The notes beneath the pieces were generated by a model. The model was given only the letters and a program-made list of their open reading frames with translations, did not search any database and was not told where the DNA came from. The position numbers and the translations under genes are program-made. Source: Ignisphaera sp. (lineage in GTDB: Archaea; Thermoproteota; Thermoprotei_A; Sulfolobales; Ignisphaeraceae). From it: a DNA stretch of 43,377 bases. The stretch spans positions 1-43,377 of the forward strand of contig JANXEL010000011.1 of assembly GCA_025058535.1 (NCBI GenBank). The letters are read 5' to 3'. This document shows, in pieces, positions 6,810 through 14,829 of the stretch. Each line of letters starts with the position of its first letter. Position 1 is the stretch's first letter.

Positions 6810-9677
6810 TCACTTACTACTCCAGTATTTATGCGTTCTTAAAAATATCTTTTCCTGTTCAACTACATTATAGATGAGAGAGTCTAAATCATTGGATTTA
6901 GCCAGCACACGCTTTGCCGTCTCTATACCTATGCCACGCCCTCGTAAAGCTATTATTCCAGCAATACCACTTTCCATGATAAAATTGATCTCCTTACCAA
7001 CTCTTTCAGCAAGATTCTTTTCTTCAGGGTTCAACTTTGATGCATCAATGACGTTCTTCAGCTTGTCTAGCACATTCTTCACCACATCTACAGGCTTATC
7101 GTCAATCATCACCAGTGCTCTAGATCCGCACTTTTGACATGTTACATGACATTCGAATATGTTGTGGCATTTATTAATGTACTCAGAAATATTTACAGTT
7201 ATTACATTATAGCACAGTGAACAGAGCATCCTTACATTATTATGAATCAGCCTTCTTTTAGCAATTTCAACGAGCATCTCTCTTGGCATGATAGATTGTT
7301 TTACTATATGTCCGATCGATCCTAGAGATGAGATTTCTAGTAGGAAAGGCGAAGCTTTTAATGTGCTAATGATTTTTATCTTTCTTTTCCTTATAGCTAT
7401 CTCCTCCAGAAATTTTTCTAGAGATTTTATATCTATTTTTTCTACAAACAGCTCTCTTAGGGCCTCATCAGATAGTATGGGTATGTTGAAAAGTGTTGAT
7501 GCAATTCGCTTAACTTCGGATAAATCACTATCCTTACTGATCACACCAAATCTTTTAGCAACCTCAATTAGTCTTTTCTTGAATATTGATGTATTGATGA
7601 GCTCTGCACTGACAACTTCTTTTAGGCTCTTATTATTGGCGTATTGGCAAAGGCTCTGCAACACCTTAATAACATCACTAGGTTTTATTTGGGTCCCTGT
7701 AAGTATTACGGAACCAATTTGATGCGCTCTGTATGATGTGTTAACGCCAAGAACGTTTCTAAAAATGTTGCTAATTGCTAGTGAGAATGCCTCTGAACCT
7801 TTTGTACCTAGGCAGTGATAGAATGCGACAATGCTTCTATTCAATTCACCTGAATTGTGCAACTCTACAACGAATACATCATCACGTGGATGAACTCTAC
7901 AAAACCTCTCTCTATTTTCCTTAAGAAACTGTTCAACATCATCATTGATTGAATACTCATTCCTCAGTCTCTCTAGACAGTAATCTGTGGAGCAGTCGCA
8001 GAACCTTCTTATGAACGAGCACACCTCCCGGGCAACATTCCTGTGAACAGGAATGTTGTCTCCCACCCATTTTGGTAGGATGGCGGTGTCTGAGGCTGAT
8101 GGTGGCGAAAGCCAGACAACTCTATTAGCCAGCTCTATATCTTCTATTTTCCATGCTCTTCCTGCTAGTATTAATATATCATCTTCATTACAGGTTGCCA
8201 CAAAGTCCTCGTCAAGAATGCCAATAACTTCATTATTTAGTATAGACCTTGCTTCAACATGATTTGTATCAGGAATCATGTTAGTAGTTAAATAATACAA
8301 TAGACCTCTCTTTGTTGGGCTACATTCGTAATTCCTACACTTGAGAAGATTGATTGAGGTCAAGAAGTCGATCACGGATTTCAGTTTTTCAGTGGTTAGT
8401 GATGAAAATATGGACGTTCCTGTTAATATGCCGTGAACGTCCTCGAGTTTTATGGATCCCCTCTCTATAGCCATACCTATAACTTGGTGTGCTAAAACAT
8501 CGAGAGGCTCAGTGTGTATATTTATGGGTTCTAATGTTCTATTCATAGCTCTTTTAGCTATGATCACGGATTCTATGAGCTCCGTAACAATCGGAGGAAC
8601 GACTATGGCACCCCTGGATACATCCTCCTCTCTGTGGCCAGCCCTTCCAATTCTTTGAAGAAGTTTTATAGCCTGTCTGGGAGATAGATATTGTACTACA
8701 AAGTCTATTCCACCGACATCTATACCCAACTCGAGACTCGATGTGGAGACAGCGATCTTTATTTCTCCCTTCTTAAACATTCTTTCAGTATGTTCTCTTA
8801 GATCTCGAGAAAGGGAGCCGTGATGCACACCAACGTTACTGTTTAAATTGAAGGCTCTTCCTAATGCAAATCCTATCTCTTCAGCTGTTACACGGGTGTT
8901 AGCAAAAATAAGAACCTGATTATTTGCGTGGATAAGATCCCTCACAATCTCTATAGCAAAATTTGTGTCAAAAGAGCCCTCTTGATAGGTCCTATCCGAT
9001 AGTAGAACCTCTATTGAGTACTGTTTAGGAACGGGTGCCGAAACCACTTCAAATCTTCTATAGTTAAATAGATGTTTTGCAACAGTATCGATATCCTTAA
9101 CAGGTGAGGATATAGCAATTCTTCTAACATGTTTACCAAGGAGAGAATCTATTCTCTCCAATGATACAATGAGTTCAGAACCTCTCTCACTTGAAATTAT
9201 TTCTTGCAGCTCATCTACCACAATGGCGTAAAGGTGTTTGAGAAGCTCTCTGAATTCATGTTTAACTAGGAGAACTTGAAGACTCTCTGGCGTTGTTAGA
9301 AGAACTGATGGTGGATTCTCCATAATCTTCCTTCTCAAATGATACGATGTGTCGCCATGCCATACATCAACAGATAGATTGAATATTGAAGCTATATTTC
9401 TTATTCGTCCAGCTAAATCTCTATTTAGAGCTCTTAGAGGTGTTATGTAAATTGCTAAGATGCCTTTTTCAGCAGGCCTTTGGTGAGAGATCTTCAAGAA
9501 CAATGGTACAATAACGGCCTCGGTTTTTCCGCTTCCTGTAGGTGCTGAGACTACAACATCTATTTCGGAGTCAATAATTTTAGAAATAGAATGTTGCTGA
9601 ATCTGTGTAAGTCTGTTAAATCCAAGCTTTCTAAATACATTCATTATAGCTTCTTCTCTGCTTCCATATAAGTTCAC
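6810..9677 (-). CDS. Lhr-family superfamily-2 helicase
   Basis: A 955-residue ATP-dependent nucleic-acid helicase of the Lhr group. Motif I APTGSGKT (45-52), Ia TPLRALNRD (79-87), V STSSLELGID (311-320) and VI QRIGRAGHR (341-349) are intact. Motif II reads DELQ (155-158) instead of the usual DEVH/DEIH, and motif III reads SSP (190-192) instead of SAT. After the two RecA domains come the winged-helix and Lhr-specific region, a Cys-rich patch near 855-890 (CSLC ... CQKC) likely to bind zinc, and a helix-hairpin-helix-like tail (GRGIGIETAKRVL). Lhr proteins are linked to DNA repair and RNA handling. ATG at 9677. It is not the CedB ATPase, which is HerA/VirB4-type. Confidence 0.88.
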   Translation of the reverse strand: MNLYGSREEAIMNVFRKLGFNRLTQIQQHSISKIIDSEIDVVVSAPTGSGKTEAVIVPLFLKISHQRPAEKGILAIYITPLRALNRDLAGRIRNIASIFNLSVDVWHGDTSYHLRRKIMENPPSVLLTTPESLQVLLVKHEFRELLKHLYAIVVDELQEIISSERGSELIVSLERIDSLLGKHVRRIAISSPVKDIDTVAKHLFNYRRFEVVSAPVPKQYSIEVLLSDRTYQEGSFDTNFAIEIVRDLIHANNQVLIFANTRVTAEEIGFALGRAFNLNSNVGVHHGSLSRDLREHTERMFKKGEIKIAVSTSSLELGIDVGGIDFVVQYLSPRQAIKLLQRIGRAGHREEDVSRGAIVVPPIVTELIESVIIAKRAMNRTLEPINIHTEPLDVLAHQVIGMAIERGSIKLEDVHGILTGTSIFSSLTTEKLKSVIDFLTSINLLKCRNYECSPTKRGLLYYLTTNMIPDTNHVEARSILNNEVIGILDEDFVATCNEDDILILAGRAWKIEDIELANRVVWLSPPSASDTAILPKWVGDNIPVHRNVAREVCSFIRRFCDCSTDYCLERLRNEYSINDDVEQFLKENRERFCRVHPRDDVFVVELHNSGELNRSIVAFYHCLGTKGSEAFSLAISNIFRNVLGVNTSYRAHQIGSVILTGTQIKPSDVIKVLQSLCQYANNKSLKEVVSAELINTSIFKKRLIEVAKRFGVISKDSDLSEVKRIASTLFNIPILSDEALRELFVEKIDIKSLEKFLEEIAIRKRKIKIISTLKASPFLLEISSLGSIGHIVKQSIMPREMLVEIAKRRLIHNNVRMLCSLCYNVITVNISEYINKCHNIFECHVTCQKCGSRALVMIDDKPVDVVKNVLDKLKNVIDASKLNPEEKNLAERVGKEINFIMESGIAGIIALRGRGIGIETAKRVLAKSNDLDSLIYNVVEQEKIFLRTHKYWSSK

Positions 9678-9895
9678 TAAGTACGACCCCTCATACTACT
9701 TGTTACGATATAGAGAGCCCTTACTAACTTACTAATTTTCACTAGCGCGGTTGAAACCCTTATATTGTTTGTTCCCAACAACTACTGTAATGAGTAGATA
9801 ATTGTGTGCACAGCATTTATTAAATTTTAAGCCAAGTTATCTAATGAAGTATCACTAGAGAATTTAGTATTAGATGTGTAGAGCAGGTGCAAGTG

Positions 9896-10609
9896 ATGAA
9901 CAGAAATGCTATTAGAAGTTTCACCACTTTTCTCTACACAAAGCTATACGTAGTTATATACGGGTTGATACTCCTCATCATATCACAATCTATACCAACA
10001 TCTCTAAATACGTACACGCTGATCTTTTTACGAAATCCTGTAACGTATTTGATGTCATTCACACTCGAGCTAACATCACTGATTGGAAAATACGTTACAA
10101 GTGTTATCATGATTATACCACTGCTACTAGTTGAAATCAATAGGATTCTTTCCTGCTGCAAACTACACATTCTGTATTTAGAAATACTGATATTCTTTCT
10201 AATCACAGGCAACATAGTGTTTACATTCATGTACACTATCCTAGCACTACTATTAACTAAACCCCTGAGATCGTTTCTCCCAATTGACGGTAAGTGTGGT
10301 GAGATGGACAGAGATAGAGGTAGGCAGCACAGTTATGCAGAAAAAGTTGATATTGAAAGAGATAAGAGCAAGAGGTATGCCATGATGCTCATATCAATGG
10401 GTACGTCTATTCTTACCTGCATAGCTTTAACCATAATCTTTAGGATCAACATCTTCATAATTTCCATACTCACTTACATAATTGCGATCATGGTAGCCTA
10501 TACACATAGTCGTAGTTGCTGTAACTCTGCTACAACTGTGGCCCTAATCAGCGAAGCGATAATAACTGGTGTGCCACCATATGGAATAATCTCTCGCCTT
10601 CAGTGCTGA
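9896..10609 (+). CDS. hypothetical membrane protein, 237 aa
   Basis: No family is recognised. Hydrophobic helices are visible near the N-terminus (LYVVIYGLILLIISQSI), at VTSVIMIIPLLLVEI, at LYLEILIFFLITGNIVFTFM and, after a charged loop (DRDRGRQHSYAEKVDIERDK), at MGTSILTCIALTIIF and IFIISILTYIIAIMVAY. So there are about four to six membrane spans with a central charged loop, probably cytoplasmic. I chose ATG 9896 because AGGTG (9885-9889) sits six bases upstream; GTG at 9887 is the longer alternative. It is divergent from the Lhr-like gene and far from the next gene downstream. Confidence 0.6.
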   Translation: MNRNAIRSFTTFLYTKLYVVIYGLILLIISQSIPTSLNTYTLIFLRNPVTYLMSFTLELTSLIGKYVTSVIMIIPLLLVEINRILSCCKLHILYLEILIFFLITGNIVFTFMYTILALLLTKPLRSFLPIDGKCGEMDRDRGRQHSYAEKVDIERDKSKRYAMMLISMGTSILTCIALTIIFRINIFIISILTYIIAIMVAYTHSRSCCNSATTVALISEAIITGVPPYGIISRLQC

Positions 10610-10903
10610 TCATATAGTGTATGAGAGCCTTTGGAAATACCGTGGTGCTTCCTTAAGCTGTACATCGTGTTTTGTACTGCTTATGAGAATAGACTCAGCG
10701 GCTCAAAGGTTTACCACCATTCCTCCATCACAAATGTTTTTGAAATAGGCTGCAACTCTAGATCAACATCACTCTAGCGAAACGAATTTAGCATTACATG
10801 AAGCGCTGAACGTAGGTAAGCTAAAGGTTGTGTAGTTATATGCTAGATTACTGATACCATTGTTGGTGGGCTGGAGTATTGAGAGTGAGGAGTGTAAATA
10901 AAA
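10610..10903. other. Intergenic region, no gene seen
   Basis: About 300 bases between the membrane-protein gene and the rps19 promoter. Reading frames are short and interrupted on both strands. I see no tRNA arms, no C/D box set and no strong repeat. Confidence 0.5.
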
Positions 10904-10915
10904 TTTATAAGCTTA
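10904..10915 (+). promoter_or_regulatory. TATA box of the rps19-rpl2 unit
   Basis: TTTATAAGCTTA lies in an AT-rich stretch about 50 bases before the rps19 start. It suggests that rps19-rpl2 has its own promoter, separate from the rpl3 cluster. Confidence 0.5.
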
Positions 10916-10961
10916 TACCTGTAATCTAGCTCCTAGCTCCAAAATTTATTGTGTGGGCTCT

Positions 10962-11399
10962 ATGAGTAAACAGTGCTTTGAACTGTCGGCTGAGTGGAAG
11001 AAGTACAGATATAGGAATAGGACGTTAGAGGAGCTCGTAGACATGCCCATGGATGATTTAGTGAAACTGCTGCCGGCCAGGGCTAGGAGGAGTCTTAGCC
11101 GAGGTTTCTCACCCAGACAGAGAAGGCTGCTGGAGAAGGTCATAGAGGCCCGGCAGAAACTCTTGAGTGAATGTAAGGAGACTATAGTGAAGACTCATGT
11201 AAGAAACATGGTAATACTGCCAATTATGGTAGGGCTAACAATATCAGTTTACAATGGTAAAGAATTCGTGCCAGTAAGAATCGTACCTGAAATGATAGGA
11301 CACTACCTAGGGGAATTTGCAGTAACGACGAAACAGGTGAAGCACGGAGAACCCGGGCTCAAAGCAACCAGAAGCACCTTGTTCGTAGCCCTTAAATAG
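10962..11399 (+). CDS. rps19: 30S ribosomal protein S19
   Basis: A 145-residue archaeal-type S19 with the long N-terminal extension ([28 protein letters not shown]) and the conserved core [34 protein letters not shown] and [12 protein letters not shown]19 binds the head of 16S rRNA. I prefer ATG 10962; GTG at 10953 would add three residues. Here S19 comes before L2, the reverse of the usual L2-S19 order, and L22/S3/L29 do not follow. Confidence 0.96.
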   Translation: MSKQCFELSAEWKKYRYRNRTLEELVDMPMDDLVKLLPARARRSLSRGFSPRQRRLLEKVIEARQKLLSECKETIVKTHVRNMVILPIMVGLTISVYNGKEFVPVRIVPEMIGHYLGEFAVTTKQVKHGEPGLKATRSTLFVALK

Positions 11400-11447
11400 C
11401 TATGCTGCACCCGGCTAATCATATGTAATGAGGTTTGGGGGATTGAT

Positions 11448-12170
11448 ATGGGCAAGAGAATACTATCTCAGAGAATGGGTCGAGGAACCCAGGTATTTAG
11501 AAGTCCTGGACATATGAGGACCGCACCTGTAAGATATCCTCCTTTCACTGATGCAGCTAAACGTGGAGTAGTTGTTGATATATTTCACGAACCCGGACGC
11601 AGTGCACCCATAGCATTAATAAAGCTTGAAGATGGTGGCGAATTTTACAATATGGCAGTTGAGGGGCTAAAAGTAGGACAGGTCGTAGAAATAGGGGCCA
11701 ATGCTTCACCCAACATCGGAAATGTTGTTGTATTGAGGAATATTCCTGAGGGTACTAGAATAAGCAATATAGAACTAAGGCCGGGGGATGGTGGAAGGCT
11801 TGCTAGGAGTGGGGGCTCTTATGCAATACTAATAGGTAAATCATCTACTCATGCAGTTGTTACGCTTCCTAGCGGGAGGCAAAAATCTATACTACTTGAT
11901 GCACGTGCAACGATAGGAGTAATAGCAGGTGGTGGTAGGCTTGAAAAACCTCTACTTAAGGCAGGCAATTCGTACTATAAGTGGAGAGCCAAGGCAAGAA
12001 AATGGCCAAGGGTTAGAGGCGTGGCTATGAATGCTGTGGATCATCCTCATGGAGGAGGTTCACATCAAAGTGAATCTAAGTCTACAACTGTATCTAGAAG
12101 AGCGCCACCTGGTAGGAAGGTGGGACATATAGCAGCTAGGAGGACTGGTAGAAGGAAAGGCGCACATTAG
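11448..12170 (+). CDS. rpl2: 50S ribosomal protein L2
   Basis: A 240-residue L2. It begins MGKRILSQRMGRGTQVFRSP, carries the OB/SH3-like core (PGRSAPIALIKLEDGGEF) and ends with the conserved MNAVDHPHGGGSHQ segment, whose His near the peptidyl-transferase centre is needed for subunit joining and activity. It follows rps19 by 48 bases on the same strand and has GAGGT a few bases before the ATG. It is convergent with the secretion ATPase gene, whose stop is 5 bases away. Confidence 0.97.
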   Translation: MGKRILSQRMGRGTQVFRSPGHMRTAPVRYPPFTDAAKRGVVVDIFHEPGRSAPIALIKLEDGGEFYNMAVEGLKVGQVVEIGANASPNIGNVVVLRNIPEGTRISNIELRPGDGGRLARSGGSYAILIGKSSTHAVVTLPSGRQKSILLDARATIGVIAGGGRLEKPLLKAGNSYYKWRAKARKWPRVRGVAMNAVDHPHGGGSHQSESKSTTVSRRAPPGRKVGHIAARRTGRRKGAH

Positions 12171-12175
12171 GAGAT

Positions 12176-13621
12176 TTATAAACCATAGAATTTTCTCAGC
12201 ATTCTCTCGACAGATTCGTATCCTTCATTAATAGTCTCAAGCACCTTTGTTCTATACTCCAATTCAGCTTCGATATCATCTCTTACAAGTCTTCTAGCAA
12301 GCCTTTTCAATGTGTAACTATTCATTATCAGATTACTATCAATGTTGTATATTTCCCTCCATCCACTATCAATGCGTTCATATATTTTCCACACCCTTCT
12401 CTCAATTTTATGGCCCATCCTTACTCTTGATATAAGTACTACTAAAGCGGTATTCAGTGACAGCATGTGGTATAGGTCCTGCGGTAAGAGATTCCTTAAA
12501 GCCATTTCATATTCATCCGATGTTGATGCATGAAAAGTTGTAGCAGAGCCTGAGCCAGATGCAGCAGCTCTTACAAGTGCTGCTATTTCACGACCTCTAA
12601 CTTCACCAACAACTAATATGTCAGGTCTATACCTAAGTGCTGTAAAGCATCTTTGCAGCATGTCCTCTGAAGTCTCACCGTAAAATTGTATAAATCTCAA
12701 TCTCATAGGAAGACGTATTTCAGGTATATCTTGAACCACAATTACTTTCCAGTTTGGATTACTGAGCTGTAGCACAGCATTTAGTAATGTAGTCTTTCCC
12801 GATCCACTTCCACCTATTATTGAATAGAACATTTTCGCGTCATTGATAAGCCAGAGTAGCGCAGCTATCTGAGTTTCTATCACACCCCTCTTTATAAGTT
12901 TGAGAATATCTACTGGTACATTGGGAAGTTTCCTTATACTAAATGTTGGACTATGGGTGATAGGCTCACCAAGTGTTGCTGCAATCCTATATCCCTCGGC
13001 TAAAGCAGCGTGAAGCTCCGGTTTAACTAGTGAAACAGCCTTACCACTCTTTATTGCAAGCCTCTCAAGGTAGCTCCTCACCTCCTCCTCACTAGCAAAC
13101 TGGATGTTTGTAGTCAAGGCTTCATAGCTAAGAAAATCCCTATGAACAACTGTAACAGGTTTTCTCCAATCAGAGAGTTCTATGTCCTCAATGTCAGGAT
13201 CTCTTATAACAGGGTCTAGAATACCATAGCCGAAGGAATCCCTAATAACATAGTAAAGCAGATTGTTATAATATTTATGAAATTCCTCTTCAAATCCAAA
13301 ATTGAGAGCAATATTTTCAATAGCTTTTTTCAAATCTTCAATACTGTGTATTATGAAATAGGAGGTGTACAGGTAATCCATTATTGTGCTGTACAGTTTT
13401 TGGCCCACGTCATCTAAGTGAGGTTCTATAACAATATACCTAGCGGTTCCATATTTATCGATGCATATTATTACGTTAGCGTTATCTATATTGTAGCTTC
13501 TGAGAATCTCTAGACATAAGTCATCTACACCCTCCGTATATATTCTCCGGACACTCTTCTTAATAGCAAGACTCCTACCATTTCGATAGAGGTAAGGTTT
13601 CCTAAAGATACTAAATTTCAT
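12176..13621 (-). CDS. Type II/IV secretion or archaeal pilus ATPase (GspE/TadA/VirB11 family)
   Basis: A cytoplasmic hexameric ATPase that powers pilus or secretion machines. In 481-residue numbering: Walker A GGSGSGKTT (270-278), Asp box VVQDIPEIR (295-303), Walker B region RPDILVVGEVRGREI, and His box TTFHAS. The N-terminal part (IEDIELSD, the IRDP segment) is the usual GspE/TadA N-domain. I chose ATG 13621 because TTTATTAAAG lies about 25 bases upstream (leaderless). The longer start at 13690 would translate a tandem DNA repeat into NFNMTNFNMT. No TadC-type membrane partner or prepilin is adjacent, so it is an orphan ATPase here. Confidence 0.85.
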   Translation of the reverse strand: MKFSIFRKPYLYRNGRSLAIKKSVRRIYTEGVDDLCLEILRSYNIDNANVIICIDKYGTARYIVIEPHLDDVGQKLYSTIMDYLYTSYFIIHSIEDLKKAIENIALNFGFEEEFHKYYNNLLYYVIRDSFGYGILDPVIRDPDIEDIELSDWRKPVTVVHRDFLSYEALTTNIQFASEEEVRSYLERLAIKSGKAVSLVKPELHAALAEGYRIAATLGEPITHSPTFSIRKLPNVPVDILKLIKRGVIETQIAALLWLINDAKMFYSIIGGSGSGKTTLLNAVLQLSNPNWKVIVVQDIPEIRLPMRLRFIQFYGETSEDMLQRCFTALRYRPDILVVGEVRGREIAALVRAAASGSGSATTFHASTSDEYEMALRNLLPQDLYHMLSLNTALVVLISRVRMGHKIERRVWKIYERIDSGWREIYNIDSNLIMNSYTLKRLARRLVRDDIEAELEYRTKVLETINEGYESVERMLRKFYGL

Positions 13622-13654
13622 GACCCCTATAGAAAGGGCTTTAATAAAGGTTAC

Positions 13655-13684
13655 GGTCATATTAAAATTGGTCATATTAAAATT
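13655..13684. repeat. Tandem direct repeat, 2 x 15 bp
   Basis: GGTCATATTAAAATT occurs twice without a gap (13655-13669 and 13670-13684), between the ATPase start and tRNA-Gln. On the minus strand each copy contains a TTTTAATA TATA-like core, so it may duplicate a promoter element. Confidence 0.8.
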
Positions 13685-13749
13685 CAGCATTTCCGGCTCT
13701 CTTCATCGAAGTAACTCGAAAGACCCTCTGGTCATCATTTTTATATTGT

Positions 13750-14000
13750 TGGTAGCCGGGCGGGGATTCGAACCCCGGTCACGGGGGCTCTTCCCGGTCG
13801 CCGTTGCCCGAATTTACGCATACTATTTAGTGGATTTTAAGCTCTTACTATCATCACAGATAGTGGTGCTGAAATAGTCGTATTGTTTAGTCAGTTTCAT
13901 TATCCGTGGATTGGGTGGTGGGAACTGCTGAGAACTAAAAAGCGGGGCAACGGCGACCGTGTCCAAAGCCCCGCATCCTTGGCCGCTAGACGACCCGGCT
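13750..14000 (-). tRNA. tRNA-Gln (anticodon UUG), intron-containing
   Basis: Read on the minus strand, the gene starts AGCCGGG at 14000 and ends with the matching CCCGGCT, discriminator A (13753) and an encoded CCA (13752-13750). Exon 1 is 13963-14000, with the D-arm and 5' anticodon stem CGGGG and loop CUUUGG (anticodon UUG, Gln). Exon 2 is 13750-13787, with CCCCG closing the anticodon stem and T arm CGGGG-TTCGAAT-CCCCG. The exons are separated by a 175-nt intron at the canonical 37/38 position. A TATA box lies about 33 bases upstream. Confidence 0.95.
13788..13962 (-). other. Intron of tRNA-Gln with bulge-helix-bulge ends
   Basis: The intron ends pair perfectly over 15 bases (CGGTCGCCGTTGCCC with its complement). 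Next to this helix, exon CUUU pairs with intron GAAG as the central 4-bp helix, leaving 3-nt bulges GGA and AGC. This is the bulge-helix-bulge motif cut by archaeal splicing endonuclease and predicts cleavage after G37. The intron is about 175 nt, long for an archaeal tRNA intron. I see no homing-endonuclease frame in it. Confidence 0.85.
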
Positions 14001-14027
14001 GCACAATAAGTTAGAGGGTCTGAGTAA

Positions 14028-14037
14028 CCTTATAAGT
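14028..14037 (-). promoter_or_regulatory. TATA box of tRNA-Gln
   Basis: The minus strand reads ACTTATAAGG, about 33 bases before the first base of the tRNA. Confidence 0.5.
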
Positions 14038-14129
14038 ATTGATGTCCATAACAATCCTCTTTATATCCCTGCTAAAGTTTCTCATTACATTCGCTCCTTT
14101 GTGGAGGAATCTACGGCATAAGCAATAGG

Positions 14130-14138
14130 TTTATAAAA
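14130..14138 (+). promoter_or_regulatory. TATA box of the C/D sRNA
   Basis: TTTATAAAA lies about 30 bases upstream of the predicted sRNA 5' end near 14161-14165, a spacing that fits an independent transcription unit. Confidence 0.55.
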
Positions 14139-14164
14139 GTGAAAGTTGTAAGAAAATAGTGTGA

Positions 14165-14230
14165 TTGAAAAATGATGATTCCTAGACCAGGCTGAGCGCA
14201 TTTGATGAAGAGTCTCCGAGTGCTGAAACC
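14165..14230 (+). ncRNA. Box C/D guide sRNA (predicted)
   Basis: All four boxes are perfect or nearly so: C ATGATGA (14172-14178), a 13-nt guide, D' CTGA (14192-14195), C' TTGATGA (14202-14208), a 14-nt guide and D CTGA (14223-14226). A TATA box stands about 30 bases upstream, so the RNA probably has its own promoter. Such RNAs guide fibrillarin-dependent 2'-O-methylation of rRNA or tRNA. The guide complements begin CCTGGTCTAG and CACTCGGAGA; the targets were not identified by eye. No protein-coding frame competes with it. The ends are approximate. Confidence 0.85.
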
Positions 14231-14307
14231 ATATTGCTGTACTGTGGAAGTTACTAACGTGATTTTGCTGTAAAAAATTCATCTCCAGGGTCTTGAGTAT
14301 AAAATGA

Positions 14308-14829
14308 CTATAATCTATGATGTTTGAAATGCAATGCTTGTTCTAATTCACTTTTCTGGCGCTTTAGGTACTCTATTAGACCTCCGGCCTTCAGGATGTC
14401 AAGAGCCATTCCCGTGATGCCTTTGCACTTGATTACACGGTTCCCAATAGCGACCTCACCGCTCTCAACATTAACTTTGATTACCTCACCTACATCTACT
14501 TCCTTAGTTATGTCGTGACATACTATGACGGGAAGACCATTGTTTATAGCATTTCTATAGAATATTCTTGCAAAGGACTCTGCTAAGATGGCTTTAATAC
14601 CCGCTGCTTTAATTGCTATAGCGGCTTGCTCTCTAGAAGAGCCCATGCCAAACACTCTACCAGCTACAATGATTGCTCCCTTTGCCTTCTTATGAAATTC
14701 AGGATCTATGGGTTCGAATACATGTTGAGCCAGATACTCTGGATCTGTATACTTTAGATGCTTAGCTGGTATAATGACATCGGTATCTATTTTATCTCCG
14801 AGTTTAATTACACGGCCCTCAATAATCAC
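14308..14829 (-). CDS. leuD: 3-isopropylmalate dehydratase small subunit
   Basis: A 173-residue aconitase-family small subunit that, with LeuC, isomerises 2-isopropylmalate to 3-isopropylmalate in leucine synthesis. Signatures are [15 protein letters not shown] at the N-terminus, then [19 protein letters not shown] and [15 protein letters not shown]. The substrate-specificity loop reads HLKYT where relatives have YLRT or YLVYT. Archaeal isopropylmalate and homoaconitate enzymes are paralogues, so specificity for homoaconitate (lysine or coenzyme B type pathways) cannot be excluded. The ATG overlaps the leuC stop by 4 bases. Confidence 0.9.
   Translation of the reverse strand: MIIEGRVIKLGDKIDTDVIIPAKHLKYTDPEYLAQHVFEPIDPEFHKKAKGAIIVAGRVFGMGSSREQAAIAIKAAGIKAILAESFARIFYRNAINNGLPVIVCHDITKEVDVGEVIKVNVESGEVAIGNRVIKCKGITGMALDILKAGGLIEYLKRQKSELEQALHFKHHRL

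Noticed and set aside
6810-9677. The helicase beside the ced-like operon as CedB
   Set aside because: Its motifs are of the Lhr superfamily-2 type; CedB is a HerA/VirB4-type ATPase, and a 320-base gap separates it from cedA1.
13622-13690. N-terminal extension of the secretion ATPase to the ATG at 13690
   Set aside because: The extension translates a tandem DNA repeat, and a TATA box inside it points to a leaderless start at 13621.
13788-13962. Box C/D RNA inside the tRNA-Gln intron
   Set aside because: GTGATGA is present but no CTGA follows at guide distance, and the upstream ATAATGA and CTGA are almost touching.
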